A stretch of DNA of 64,000 bases from Arthrobacter sp. Soil763 (GTDB lineage Bacteria; Actinomycetota; Actinomycetes; Actinomycetales; Micrococcaceae): NCBI RefSeq assembly GCF_001428365.1, contig NZ_LMSH01000002.1, positions 824,874-888,873 of the forward strand, in the 5' to 3' direction. This document shows, one piece after another, positions 52,816 through 62,159 of the stretch. The notes under the pieces were generated by a model, which did no database searches, was not told where the DNA came from, and saw only the letters and a program-made list of their open reading frames with translations. Numbering within the stretch: the first letter of the stretch is position 1; each line of letters begins with the position of its first letter. The position numbers were made by a program, and so were the translations under genes.

Positions 52816-54819
52816 TCAGCAGGCGTCGATTTTATAAAGCTTGGCCGCGCCCTGTTGGTCGACTAGTTGAACCTTCGCTCCGGGAGTTGAGGGCACATTT
52901 ACAAACGCCGGATAGGCCCGTGCCGCCGGAACCTTGAGCATATAGAAGTCGCCGAAGTCGAGGATGTAGCGAACATTGTTCTTTGACGCGAGGCCGCAAG
53001 TCTCCGACCCAGGATGGGTGGTTGTGATGCTGTTGGCGATCTCCCGGAGCCCGGGACTGGGTCTCGGCGTCAGATGGTACTGAGTGACGTGGCGGCCCGA
53101 AATGGCGTACGCAAGGGCTCCGCCATTGAAGGGGTTGACTCCGATCACTGCATCTTGGGGGACCGTTGAGTCTAGTCGGGACATCAGGGTTCTCTCGTCG
53201 TTGGAGACCACCCAGCCCGGAGAGAAGGAATAGGACTTCTTGATTTTGGTTGAAACGGCAGCCAAGCCGGGCCCGTGAACGCGGGCCACCACGTTGGCCA
53301 AAGCAACCGCGACTAACGTGGCCGCCACAACCGCGTACAGGCTCGCGGAGCCGCGGAACTCAGGCAGCCTCAGTTGCCGACCTCGGAAGTTCTTCGTCAG
53401 GCGCCTGCGCCAGCTCCTGACGGCTGAAACCAGCCCGTCAGCTCCTACCCCAGCCAGGACGATCATGAACAACGGCACTAGGGCGGCGAGACGGTACGGA
53501 TCTTGATACCAGCTGCCGGTGGTGAAGTGCCGGAAGCGGCCTTGGTACATGTATACGGAAACAATGTATAGAGAGGCTGCGATCAGGGCGCAGGCGATGA
53601 TCCAGCCGCCCTTGCGCCGCCAGAGGATAGTGACGACGCCCAGTAGGGCCGCTACGGTGGCTACAACTGTCTCGCCGCCGCCCAGGAGTGTGCCGCTGGC
53701 GACGTCGCCCACGGCTTCAGATAGGGTGCGGCTTGGTTTCCAGTCGTCATATCGGAGTAGTAGGGCTTGCCAGAGAACGAGGAACGTCGCCGCCGCCGCG
53801 AGGCCCCAGAGAACTACGAGCGCGATGGACTTGATACCTGACTTCGAACGGATCCGTGCGCGCAACTGGGAGAACCAAGCTCCCGCGATGAGCGGAACGG
53901 AAAACGCCATCAGCGAGGTGGCACCGTTGGGCTGGGAGAGGAATAGCGCGGCGACGGCGATCGGCAGAAAGGACCAGAGGCCTGCGTTATCCATGAACCG
54001 TTCGCGTCCAACGTTGAACAACCCGACAAGGACGAGTATCGCTAGGGGCAGCAGGCTGTAAGAAAGGGTGTTGGGGTACAGCGGCCCCCACTGGAGTAAT
54101 TGGAAGGGAAAAATCCAGAAGCCGCCGCTCAGTACACCTGTCACCACAAGCGGCAGTACCCGGGGGCCGACGATACCCCGGACCAACATGATGCAGCTGA
54201 AGGGCCACAGCAGGGCGCTCACGGCCACCGCGACGGCGTTCTGGCTGACAAAAACGTCGTTGTGGGTCAATTGCGCAACGAGGGCAGCCAGCGAATGCCA
54301 CACGGACGGATAGATGGCTATTCCAGCATCCGGGTTGAGCATCCGCCCCAAGGTTAGCGACGATGCGTTGCCGGTTTCCAGGATGTACCGGATTGCGTTG
54401 AGGTGGAAAATGTTGTCGTAGACCTGCGCGAAGTTTCCAGGAGCGCCGATGGCCGGTAACAGCCGGGTACTGATGAGGGCTGAACCGGCAACGAGCCCGC
54501 CCAGCACCGCAGCCCACTGAACGCCGGGCGTAGCCGAGGCCCGATCAACCGGCGTCGGGCGGGCCTTGACGAGCCGCCTAAACAGCACCGCACTTACCAT
54601 GGAGACTGCTGTGACAAGCAAGTAGCTCTGGAGTCCCCAGCCGACCCGGAGCAGGCCCCCGATTACGCCGGCCAACCCGATTAGGCCGCAGGACGCCAAC
54701 GGTGCCATCGCGGCGGCCGCGAAGCCTTTGGCCCCCAGCGACCGCGCAAGCACCAGCCCGGGTAGAAACAGTAAGAGTGCGGCCACGGCGATAGCGGGAA
54801 GCGCCATCCACCAGTTCAT
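52816..54819 (-). CDS. Large polytopic membrane protein, DUF6541-like
   Basis: A 667-residue protein with about 12 membrane helices, beginning at residue 5 (M-A-L-P-A-I-A-V-A-A-L-L-L-F-L-P-G-L-V-L), and a soluble C-terminal domain of about 150 residues. The overall form resembles GT-C membrane glycosyltransferases and the actinobacterial DUF6541 family, which often lie in cell-wall glycan loci. Acidic residues after the first helices, usual in GT-C enzymes, cannot be identified with confidence. The ATG has GGAG seven bases upstream. It is 81 bases downstream of wecB's start on the same strand. Confidence 0.75.
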   Translation of the reverse strand: MNWWMALPAIAVAALLLFLPGLVLARSLGAKGFAAAAMAPLASCGLIGLAGVIGGLLRVGWGLQSYLLVTAVSMVSAVLFRRLVKARPTPVDRASATPGVQWAAVLGGLVAGSALISTRLLPAIGAPGNFAQVYDNIFHLNAIRYILETGNASSLTLGRMLNPDAGIAIYPSVWHSLAALVAQLTHNDVFVSQNAVAVAVSALLWPFSCIMLVRGIVGPRVLPLVVTGVLSGGFWIFPFQLLQWGPLYPNTLSYSLLPLAILVLVGLFNVGRERFMDNAGLWSFLPIAVAALFLSQPNGATSLMAFSVPLIAGAWFSQLRARIRSKSGIKSIALVVLWGLAAAATFLVLWQALLLRYDDWKPSRTLSEAVGDVASGTLLGGGETVVATVAALLGVVTILWRRKGGWIIACALIAASLYIVSVYMYQGRFRHFTTGSWYQDPYRLAALVPLFMIVLAGVGADGLVSAVRSWRRRLTKNFRGRQLRLPEFRGSASLYAVVAATLVAVALANVVARVHGPGLAAVSTKIKKSYSFSPGWVVSNDERTLMSRLDSTVPQDAVIGVNPFNGGALAYAISGRHVTQYHLTPRPSPGLREIANSITTTHPGSETCGLASKNNVRYILDFGDFYMLKVPAARAYPAFVNVPSTPGAKVQLVDQQGAAKLYKIDAC

Positions 54820-55252
54820 TTATGCTCCTGCCCTCTGAATTATCCACTCGAGTCTAGCAAGCCCCGTTTGCGCGGCGTCCGCGCGCCTGAGGCTGACGAC
54901 TGTGCCAAGCCGTCGTTAAGGCTCCCCCCGTGCGGAACAGGTCGCCGTATGAGCGCGGCGTCCTTGGAAGCATAGGCACGACATCAACCCGGAAGTGACC
55001 CCCAGCCCACCGGCGCCTCATAGGCGGCGCAGGCCTCTACCAACGGCGGCCGTCGCAAGTGGGCCGGAGAGTATCTGGTAGTTACAGTCTTCCTGCTGCA
55101 AACTCGGTCAACCGTAGCCCGCTGCGCGTGGCGGGCAAGGTCCCGTCGGAGTAGGTCCCCGATGGCGCCCCTTCTATGGCGTGCCTCGGCCATGTCGCAC
55201 CCAGCCGACGCCCGGGGCTAATTAGGGCGTAGCCATATGGGATACTGGACGA
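54820..55252. other. Gene-free divergent region
   Basis: The region lies between the divergent DUF6541-like and GT2 genes. It contains no frame with convincing coding bias; a 69-codon minus-strand frame (54984-55193) has Arg/Ala-rich shadow character. Apart from the promoter at its right end I see only short imperfect dyads. Confidence 0.6.
55241..55246 (+). promoter_or_regulatory. -10 element GATACT of a probable leaderless promoter
   Basis: GATACT ends six bases before the GTG at 55253, the same spacing as in front of the chorismate mutase gene and the gene at 26722. No Shine-Dalgarno is present. The -35 is weak. Confidence 0.5.
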
Positions 55253-55918
55253 GTGAGTCGAACTTGGGTTGTTATTCCGATGTACAATGAGGCGACAGTG
55301 GTCGGCTCAGTAATTGAAGGGCTCCTACCTATTTTCCCGCATGTCGTCTGCGTGGACGATGGAAGCTCCGATGGGTCCCAGGAGGCGGCCCGCAGGGCGG
55401 GGGCTGTTGTTGTTCAACATCCAGTCAATCTAGGGCAGGGTGCCGGTCTTCAGACCGGAATCGAGTACGCACTTCAGGATCCGGAGCTTGACTGCGTCGT
55501 CACCTTCGATGCTGACGGGCAGCACCGCGTTGCGGACGCAGAAGCCATGGTAGCCCGAGTACTATCGGGCGAGGCTGAAATCGTTCTCGGTTCGCGTTTC
55601 CTCGACGGTCGCACACAAATTTCCCGCCTCAAGTCCCTGGTCCTTCGGACCGCAGCTGTTCAGTCCAAGTTGGCCACCGGCATGGAGCTAAGCGACGCAC
55701 ACAACGGCCTGAGAGTTTTTAGCGCGGTCGCCGCATCAAAAATTCACCTGACACAGAACCGCATGGCGCACGCATCTGAACTCATTCACCAGATCGCCAA
55801 GATGAAAACACGCTGGGTCGAGCATCCAGTTGAAATCGTTTATACGGATTATTCCAAGGCCAAGGGTCAGTCACTCCTTAACGGGGTAAATATTTTGGCC
55901 GAGTTACTGTTTAGGTAA
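55253..55918 (+). CDS. Glycosyltransferase family 2, DPM1-like
   Basis: A 221-residue GT-A enzyme with V-V-I-P-M-Y-N-E-A near the N-terminus, V-D-D-G-S-S-D-G-S, and F-D-A-D-G-Q-H as the metal-binding motif. Proteins of this size and type make polyprenyl-phosphate sugars or act as priming transferases. It has no C-terminal membrane helices of its own; the DUF2304 gene that follows four bases later codes a small membrane protein that often partners such enzymes. The GTG start is supported by the leaderless-type -10. Confidence 0.9.
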   Translation: MSRTWVVIPMYNEATVVGSVIEGLLPIFPHVVCVDDGSSDGSQEAARRAGAVVVQHPVNLGQGAGLQTGIEYALQDPELDCVVTFDADGQHRVADAEAMVARVLSGEAEIVLGSRFLDGRTQISRLKSLVLRTAAVQSKLATGMELSDAHNGLRVFSAVAASKIHLTQNRMAHASELIHQIAKMKTRWVEHPVEIVYTDYSKAKGQSLLNGVNILAELLFR

Positions 55919-55922
55919 ATAA

Positions 55923-56273
55923 GTGCTTATTATCGTACAAATCCTTTTGGTCACCGCCGTCGTGCTCGTCTCCGCTGTCCTAATGCGGGGTGGATCCAAT
56001 GCAAATCATCTGGCGATACGACGCCTGATGCTACTTATTTTCGCTGTCGTAGCCGCAGGATCAATTTTCTTTCCCGAGGGCCTATCTCGGGTGGCACGTT
56101 TTTTTGGGGTTGGACGAGGGACGGACCTAGTCCTTTACGCCCTCATTGTTAGCTTTCTTGTTTTTATGTCGACGACGTATCAACGATTTCGTCATAGCGA
56201 AACGGTGATGACAAAGCTCTCGCGACGTATCGCTCTGGACGAGGCGCCCCGTCCCTGGGAATCCCCCAAGTAG
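55923..56273 (+). CDS. DUF2304 small membrane protein
   Basis: A 116-residue protein with three membrane helices (about residues 2-21, 32-50 and 68-86) and a basic cytoplasmic C-terminus (T-T-Y-Q-R-F-R-H-S-E-T). This is the DUF2304 pattern; such proteins are usually encoded right after a GT2 gene and may anchor or assist it. Start GTG 55923 follows the GT2 stop by four bases. Confidence 0.85.
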   Translation: MLIIVQILLVTAVVLVSAVLMRGGSNANHLAIRRLMLLIFAVVAAGSIFFPEGLSRVARFFGVGRGTDLVLYALIVSFLVFMSTTYQRFRHSETVMTKLSRRIALDEAPRPWESPK

Positions 56274-56892
56274 GGCGCCCGCCGGCCGTGTGCAGAGAGG
56301 GGGCTGCGGCAGGTGCTGGTGCGCCTGGTCGAGCCTGTGGCCGCGCCAGATGCCTGCGAAATTCCTGGAATCTGGACACCATCCAGACCTCAAAGAGGCC
56401 GACTGGTCAACGGAGCGTGCGTCCGTCCTCCGGACCACGTCCCAATGGTCTGACCAAAAAACCCGGCTGGACACTCCGTGTTAGGTCGGCGTCTGAGCGG
56501 CGAACTGCCATCGGGTTGCCGTTCAGCCAGGCGCGCAAGACTGAGCCCGTCGGCGATGACGCTGCGACCACTGAAGTAGAGGTCGGGACGTTAAGGGCAG
56601 GGCGTGGGTCCACGCAAGGGTGCCGGTGCTCAGCCGTGGGCCCTGGCAAGGTTGCGGAAAGATTTTTCCGCCGCAGGTCCGGCGTCGCTCCGCGCTGGGC
56701 GACTGGCGGCCAAGGGCTGCTTGTTCGCTTGGGATACGGCCCGCCGCCTTTGTAGGGCGGCGTCTGCGGCAGAAGCCCTTGGTTGGCGAAACCGGGACGA
56801 TGGAATAACTCAACGGATCGGCCACTGATCCGTCCCCGGGATTTCGTAGAGCAACATCGTTTCAACGGCCGATCCATCCAAGAGCAGGCAAA
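56274..56892. other. Gene-free convergent region with strong hairpins
   Basis: No frame in this 619-base stretch shows convincing coding features. It lies between the ends of the DUF2304 gene and the minus-strand GT2 gene. It includes a small hairpin (56654-56660 with 56665-56671) and the nested structure at 56710-56782. The remainder looks like plain non-coding or decayed sequence. Confidence 0.55.
56710..56782. other. Nested inverted repeat, possible terminator or structured RNA
   Basis: An outer 9-base inverted repeat (56710-56718 with 56774-56782) encloses an inner 7-base-pair GC stem (56742-56748 with 56756-56762, loop of seven bases). It is within 120 bases of the end of the minus-strand GT2 gene. 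A terminator for the two convergent transcripts is the simplest reading; a small RNA is possible. Confidence 0.5.
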
Positions 56893-58059
56893 TCAGTTAC
56901 CGGTTGTAGCGGGCCTCCAGCCTGCGGCCAGGAGGCGCGCTAAATGGCGGGCCGTGCTCTCAGGGTGAACGGTACTCCATATGTCCCGAGTGAGAAGACG
57001 TTCAGCGGGAGTAGCTGCCCGGTAACTCTCTATTGCCGAGCGGAAGGCACCGGGATTGGAAGCCGCCTGGCTAGTGGCTGCCAGTAGCTGTGACTCAGAG
57101 ATGGAGAGTGGACGTTCGTAGTTGGGGTGCAACCTAGCCAGTTGGCGCGCTAAGTCCTCCAAGGCGCAGAGGTCTTCCTCTTGCCAAGGCCACGAGCTAC
57201 CGCGTCTTAGAACGGCACCCAGAAGATTTACCCGTGCAAGTTTTATTGCTATGGATTGGCGGGCGGAGTCGGAAAGTTGCTCAAGCCATGCTTGGTCGAG
57301 CCTTGAAATAGCCTCAAAGTCTTGCTTCAGGGGCAAGGACTCCGCCGTTACGCGGTCCTCCGCATCGTCCCCGAGTACGTACTTTGGTCCAGCCAGCGGG
57401 AACTCGGTCCGAGCTCCTGAAAAGTACAGCTTAAGTCCCGGGGCCAGGTCTTCCCCTGTCCTCAAGCCCTCGGTGTATTGGTAGCCGATGGATCGGAGAA
57501 AGTCCGTGCGCCAAAGTCCTCGAGGAGCAGTCGCGTAGGCAAGACGATCCTTAACTCCGTGCAAGTTGTGAGTTCGACCGATTCTCGCACGAGGAGTGCG
57601 GATCAACTCACCGGACAGGTGCTTCACCGGGGCCACGACGGCATCTGCGTCGTTCTCGGTGAGTACGGTATGCCAGTGGGCGAGCGCTCCGGGCTCGTAG
57701 AAATCATCTGAATCTAGGAGGCCCACATAGCGGGCATCTGCCAGGGCCATGCCGTGATTCTTCGGCCCAGCCGGCGAGTTGATTCCGTCATTCAGCTCTA
57801 CAAACCGGACCGAGTCATAACCGGCGGCGGTGACGGTGGCGCGAATCTCGTCACTCGGCATGTTGTGACAAACGATGGTGACCCGCAACGCTTGTTTGGC
57901 GAGCCCGTCGTAGCACGACGCCACGGCCCGAACGATTGGTCTCTGGGTGGAGTGGACGGCTATGACGACATCGATGTCGAGACGAGATGGTCCCGCATTC
58001 CGCGCCACGCTCGGAAGGGACCTTGGGGAGATTGAGAACTCGGCATTCACACGATTCAT
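56893..58059 (-). CDS. Glycosyltransferase family 2
   Basis: A 388-residue GT-A transferase. The N-terminal part has I-D-V-V-I-A-V-H-S-T-Q-R-P-I, then N-S-P-A-G-P-K-N-H-G and the metal motif L-L-D-S-D-D-F-Y-E-P-G-A. The C-terminal 150 residues are helical and unassigned. The acceptor cannot be predicted. I chose ATG 58059 (M-N-R-V-N-A-E-F); a further ATG 14 codons upstream adds a Cys/Pro/Arg-rich start that looks like non-coding. It is divergent from the flippase gene. Confidence 0.85.
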   Translation of the reverse strand: MNRVNAEFSISPRSLPSVARNAGPSRLDIDVVIAVHSTQRPIVRAVASCYDGLAKQALRVTIVCHNMPSDEIRATVTAAGYDSVRFVELNDGINSPAGPKNHGMALADARYVGLLDSDDFYEPGALAHWHTVLTENDADAVVAPVKHLSGELIRTPRARIGRTHNLHGVKDRLAYATAPRGLWRTDFLRSIGYQYTEGLRTGEDLAPGLKLYFSGARTEFPLAGPKYVLGDDAEDRVTAESLPLKQDFEAISRLDQAWLEQLSDSARQSIAIKLARVNLLGAVLRRGSSWPWQEEDLCALEDLARQLARLHPNYERPLSISESQLLAATSQAASNPGAFRSAIESYRAATPAERLLTRDIWSTVHPESTARHLARLLAAGWRPATTGN

Positions 58060-58193
58060 TCTACGTTGCACGACCGGACAGCGACGCGGACAGGGGTTCA
58101 CCGCTTCGACCAGTAGACTTGTTCCCGGCCTTAGTGGCCAGCCCCGGGTCGTGCTTCCGGTGGGATCGATCAGCTGAAGGGCGGTTTAGGGTT

Positions 58194-59645
58194 TTGCAGG
58201 CATTCTACAGAACGACCGACGTCAGTTTGACGAGTTCTCGCAGTTTCTCAGCACGCTGGGGCTTGGGATTGATGGGAAGTGTTTCGCAGGGCCTCGTCAG
58301 GTTCCTATACAGCCTCCTGATCGGCCGGTTCGTCGGCGTGGCCGCCCTGGGGACCGCTAATGCAGCCATTTCTGTTGCTTTGCTCCTGAGCCTGTTATGG
58401 CCGACATCCGCAGGTCAAGGGGCGACTCGATACGTGGCGCAGATGCGCGGTGCTGGACGGCCCGACCAAGCTCAAGCGGTCGCAAACTACCTTGGCAGCC
58501 GAATGTTGGCGAGTTCTGCACTTCTGATCCTCGGGTCGGTCGGAATATGTCTGTGGACTCTCCATACAGATCTCGGAACTGCTCTGAGCGCAGGACTTCT
58601 GCTTCTGGGATATTCCGTTTGGTCTTTTGCTCGGGGCGTTCAGTACGGTGCCGGGCAAATTGCCAGAGCAGCGCTGTGGGATGTGGCAAGTTCAGCCTTC
58701 TCCATCCTGGCCCTGGTACTCGTGTTGTTTTTGGGCTGGAACGCCGTTTTGCTGGTTCCTCTGGCGCTGTCTTATGGGATCTACGGTCTTGTCTGCTGGC
58801 CCCGCCGGGCCGCAGTCGCGGTCGATCGGTCCCTCGTTTCAGATATGAATAGGTTTGTTGCGTACGGCGTCCTGGGAACGTTGTCGAGCACCGGGCTGCT
58901 TCAGCTTTCGATGATCAGTGCGCATATGATCGGCAGTCAGGTAGACGCAGGCATGTATGCCGCTGCGTTGAGCTTAGCCACTCCAGCAACGATGCTCGCT
59001 CGGACGCTGAGCCAGATTCTCTTTCCCGCGATGGCGGAAGCGGGCGGCCGGGGAGATAATAATTCCATACGGAGACAGACCGACCTGGTCACCAGAGGTC
59101 TCGTCGTGACGATGATCCCCGTGTTTGGGGCGCTGTCCTTGGCCAGTCCTCTAATCCTGAACATCCTTTACGGCGGGCAATATGGACCAGCCCAAAAGCT
59201 GCTTCCACTTCTCCTTATTGCCGTCATGTTCACAACGCTCCCCGTTGCCTGCGTCAATAGGCTTAATTCAATGGGGATCGCGGGCGCGCGCTTTGTGTCG
59301 GCAACCGCAGCAGGAGGCCTAATCCTGTCCGCGGCCCTCTGGGTGTTACTTTCACCGACACTGGGAGTAACGGGCATCGCCGTCGGATACCTCGTTTCCA
59401 CGATGTTGACGGCATCTCTTGCGATGTGGAAATGCTGGCGGCTTGACGGCCAACGCTGGGCGGGACTCACGCTGCGTAGTCTCCTGGGCATGACCGTTCT
59501 CGTGCTGGGAATTCTTGTCACCCAGGCGAGTTCGGTTCCGATGTGGACAGGCCCGCTCTACAGCTGCGGCTTCGCCCTGATTTGGAGCGTAATTTGTTAC
59601 AAGGATATTAAGGCTCTTCGGCTCGTCCGGAGGAAGAGACCATGA
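58194..59645 (+). CDS. Polysaccharide flippase, Wzx/MATE-like
   Basis: A membrane protein of about 483 residues with 12-14 helices, related to lipid-linked oligosaccharide flippases (polysaccharide biosynthesis family). Helix one contains G-L-G-L-M-G-S-V-S-Q-G-L-V-R-F-L-Y, and the family's Y-G-x-Q-Y-G-like block is seen as Y-G-G-Q-Y-G-P-A-Q-K-L-L-P-L-L. The frame is open back to 57987 but that part is opposite the GT2 gene. TTG 58194 is my best start; it has AGGG nearby but no perfect Shine-Dalgarno, and ATG 58272 inside the first helix is too late. The locus thus has both an ABC exporter and a Wzx-type flippase. Confidence 0.82.
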   Translation: MQAFYRTTDVSLTSSRSFSARWGLGLMGSVSQGLVRFLYSLLIGRFVGVAALGTANAAISVALLLSLLWPTSAGQGATRYVAQMRGAGRPDQAQAVANYLGSRMLASSALLILGSVGICLWTLHTDLGTALSAGLLLLGYSVWSFARGVQYGAGQIARAALWDVASSAFSILALVLVLFLGWNAVLLVPLALSYGIYGLVCWPRRAAVAVDRSLVSDMNRFVAYGVLGTLSSTGLLQLSMISAHMIGSQVDAGMYAAALSLATPATMLARTLSQILFPAMAEAGGRGDNNSIRRQTDLVTRGLVVTMIPVFGALSLASPLILNILYGGQYGPAQKLLPLLLIAVMFTTLPVACVNRLNSMGIAGARFVSATAAGGLILSAALWVLLSPTLGVTGIAVGYLVSTMLTASLAMWKCWRLDGQRWAGLTLRSLLGMTVLVLGILVTQASSVPMWTGPLYSCGFALIWSVICYKDIKALRLVRRKRP

Positions 59646-60173
59646 TCGGATGCGCACCTGCGGGCGGACCCATCCGGCTAGGCCCTAATTCGTAAATGGC
59701 GGCACCGAGTCGCCGGCGGGTTCTTTGTGTGCCGATGCCGGCGTCTAGGAAGGGGTCCGGGCGACGGACAAGCGCTAGGTCTCCGTAGATCCGTGGAACG
59801 AAGCTTCCGCCCAGCGACTCATGTCAGATAGCTGGGCCGTGAGACTGTGGCGGCAGCTCGACGTGTCAGAGCCGTACGCGCGCCTTTCAATGGGCGGGGG
59901 ACATGCAATGAGGGATGCTCGCGCCCAGCGAGCGATCCTCCAATTGGGGACTCTTGTCGAACGAGCTGGCGCGCCGCGATGGCGAGGAAACGATTCTATT
60001 TTCGAGGCACGTTGGAGCATAACTCCAGTGGACTAGTCATCCAGGTCGCTCCGATTGCACTAAACTAGTGGGCAGTGCGCGGCTCTCAACGTGTAGAAAC
60101 CGCCGACACAAGGACCCACAGCAGCCTGAGCCGTCCGGCTGCGCGTGCCGACACGAAAACAATGAGGCAGCCG
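59646..60173. other. Gene-free region
   Basis: Between the flippase and the next glycosyltransferase I see no frame with coding character. A possible -10 (TAAACT, 60060-60065) lies about 110 bases before the next gene. Base composition is more even than in the core genes. Confidence 0.5.
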
Positions 60174-61334
60174 ATGAGACCCAGAATCCTTTGTATTTCC
60201 TTCTCCGATGTCAACGCTGATTCCCGTGTTCTTCGACAGCTGAACGTGTTGGCCGAGTTCGGTGACGTAACCACGCTTTCCTACGGCGATAAGCCGGCGA
60301 CTGCTGTGGAGCATCTGGAAATAGACAGCTCTCTTCCGTCCCTCCCGCAGACACCAGTTGGCGTCGCCGCTTTGGCTCTTCGACTCCACAAATACTCGTC
60401 CATGAGCGCGCCGGCGGTGCGGCGAGCTCTGCAGCTGGTCAGGGGTAAAACCTTTGACCTCATAGTGGCAAATGAGGCTCGTGCCCTCCCGCTAGCCCAT
60501 AGAATCGCCGGAAAGCACCCACAGGGAGCCCCCATTTGGGGAGACATGCACGAATGGGCGCCTGAAGAGCGTACTCAAGTTACCTCCTGGCGCCTGCTGG
60601 TTAAGCCACTGATGGAGCACATCTGTAAGGAGTACATTCCGAAAACCACCGCTATAAGCGCCGTAAACGGTTCGATTGCAAAGCTCTACGCCGATAGATA
60701 CGGGTGTGACGCGGTTGTCGTTCGAAATGCCGGCGCGTATCAGGACCTCCAGCCGAGTCCTCTGAACGGATCCTGCATACGGCTGGTCCATTCCGGAGCG
60801 GCTGTACCTGGCAGGAACCTTGAAGGCATAATCGAGGCGGTTCTCGACCTTGGTCCTGGTTATAGTCTCGACCTGTATCTAATAGAGGCGCGCGACGGCG
60901 GAAGGTATTGGAAGCAATTGAAAGATCTTTCCGCAAGGTCGGATCAGATATTCTTCCACGACGCTGTGCCACCACAAGAACTCTCTTCAACATTGAACGC
61001 ATACGACCTCGGGATATATACGCTGCCGCCACGAACGCTTAATCAGCGGCTGATGCTGCCGAACAAGTTTTTTGACTTCGTTCAGGCGCGACTGGGGGTC
61101 GTCTTCGGCCCCTCCCCTGAAACTTCAAGCATCATCAACGAATTCAAACTCGGCACTATTGCACGTGATTTCACCTCGGCGGCGCTGGCCGACGCAATTC
61201 GTGCGTTGACTGGGGACGACATAAGACAACTGAAAGCCAATTCCCACGCAGCAGCGCATGCCCTTAGCTCGAAGCAGGACGAGGACGTGGAACGGGAGAT
61301 CCTGAGCAGACTGTTGCCGACCGCAAAGTCCTAA
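60174..61334 (+). CDS. Glycosyltransferase, GT-B fold (GT4-like)
   Basis: A 386-residue protein. It starts R-P-R-I-L-C-I-S-F-S-D-V-N-A-D-S-R-V, a form seen in GT4 enzymes, with the donor domain at V-H-S-G-A-A-V-P-G-R-N-L-E-G-I near residue 215. The usual C-terminal E-x7-E motif is weak (S-S-I-I-N-E-F region), so the subfamily is unclear. I chose ATG 60174 because GAGG lies six bases upstream; an ATG at 60162 and a longer frame from 60075 are less likely. Confidence 0.8.
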   Translation: MRPRILCISFSDVNADSRVLRQLNVLAEFGDVTTLSYGDKPATAVEHLEIDSSLPSLPQTPVGVAALALRLHKYSSMSAPAVRRALQLVRGKTFDLIVANEARALPLAHRIAGKHPQGAPIWGDMHEWAPEERTQVTSWRLLVKPLMEHICKEYIPKTTAISAVNGSIAKLYADRYGCDAVVVRNAGAYQDLQPSPLNGSCIRLVHSGAAVPGRNLEGIIEAVLDLGPGYSLDLYLIEARDGGRYWKQLKDLSARSDQIFFHDAVPPQELSSTLNAYDLGIYTLPPRTLNQRLMLPNKFFDFVQARLGVVFGPSPETSSIINEFKLGTIARDFTSAALADAIRALTGDDIRQLKANSHAAAHALSSKQDEDVEREILSRLLPTAKS

Positions 61335-62159
61335 CAGAGATGGTTGGGCTTGACTGGATGTCCCTGTCCCAGGGACGGGCGCGAGGTTGGCGGGAGAACG
61401 TAGTATCGCGAGCACCCGACGCCCACAAGCAACCCACGGTGTTCTTACTCGCACTCGGCAGGGCTTCCGGTAGCTGGTGGTGGATTTGAGAGCGCGTCGT
61501 CCAGGCGATGGGGCGCAACGAGGCGGGACGAGTACGTTCGTCTTAAGGATCGCCGAGTGAGACTCAGGGACCGGCAAGCGAGACGGGCCACTGAAAGACT
61601 CTCTGCGTCGTAGTGCTCGCAATTGTCTCGGTAGTTCCACTCGCCGTGGAAGAAACGCGACGGAATCTGAGGGCTTGCGCACCGAGTTGATCGCTTAGCT
61701 GTCTCTGCGGGGACAGGCGCGCGAAAGACTCGGAGGAACGATCGGATAGGCACGAGGTGCGGCGTGGGTCCAACGCACTATGTAGCCGTTATCCAGCCGG
61801 TTCAGACGGGGCTGAAGCGGACGCCGGGAGACACCTGCGCGCCCAAGCGGCTCGTGGGTGCGGACGGGCGTCGGCGAACAGTGGCAAAGTGAGCCCGCCA
61901 GCCGGGGTTCGTACAAGGGTATCGCCTCCCGGTACTCGCCTCGGGAGGGTGCCAGTTCGTCGACGACGGGCTAATCCCCTCCGGCCGGTCAGGTCTCCCG
62001 ACAAAATAGTCAGACACCAGACTCGGCCGCCTATCCGCCCAGGCGGCAGGCCCTATGCGGGGTAAAGCGGGCGGTGTCTCTAAAGACTGGAAGGTCCCAG
62101 GGCCTCCGCCGGGAGTTCTGCAAGCTTGTGATCACTGCGGGCGCGATGCCAAAGCGCCC
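61335..62159. other. Long gene-free or decayed region
   Basis: No convincing gene is seen in these 825 bases on either strand; the open frames are short, Arg/Ser/Pro-rich and mutually contradictory. A small hairpin (61360-61366 with 61370-61376, loop of three) could terminate the upstream gene. The rest may be remnants of a lost gene. Confidence 0.55.

Noticed and set aside
54984..55193. A 69-codon minus-strand frame in the gene-free divergent region, with integrase-like appearance
   Set aside because: It has no recognisable motif, no ribosome site and the Arg/Ala composition expected of a shadow frame in GC-rich DNA.
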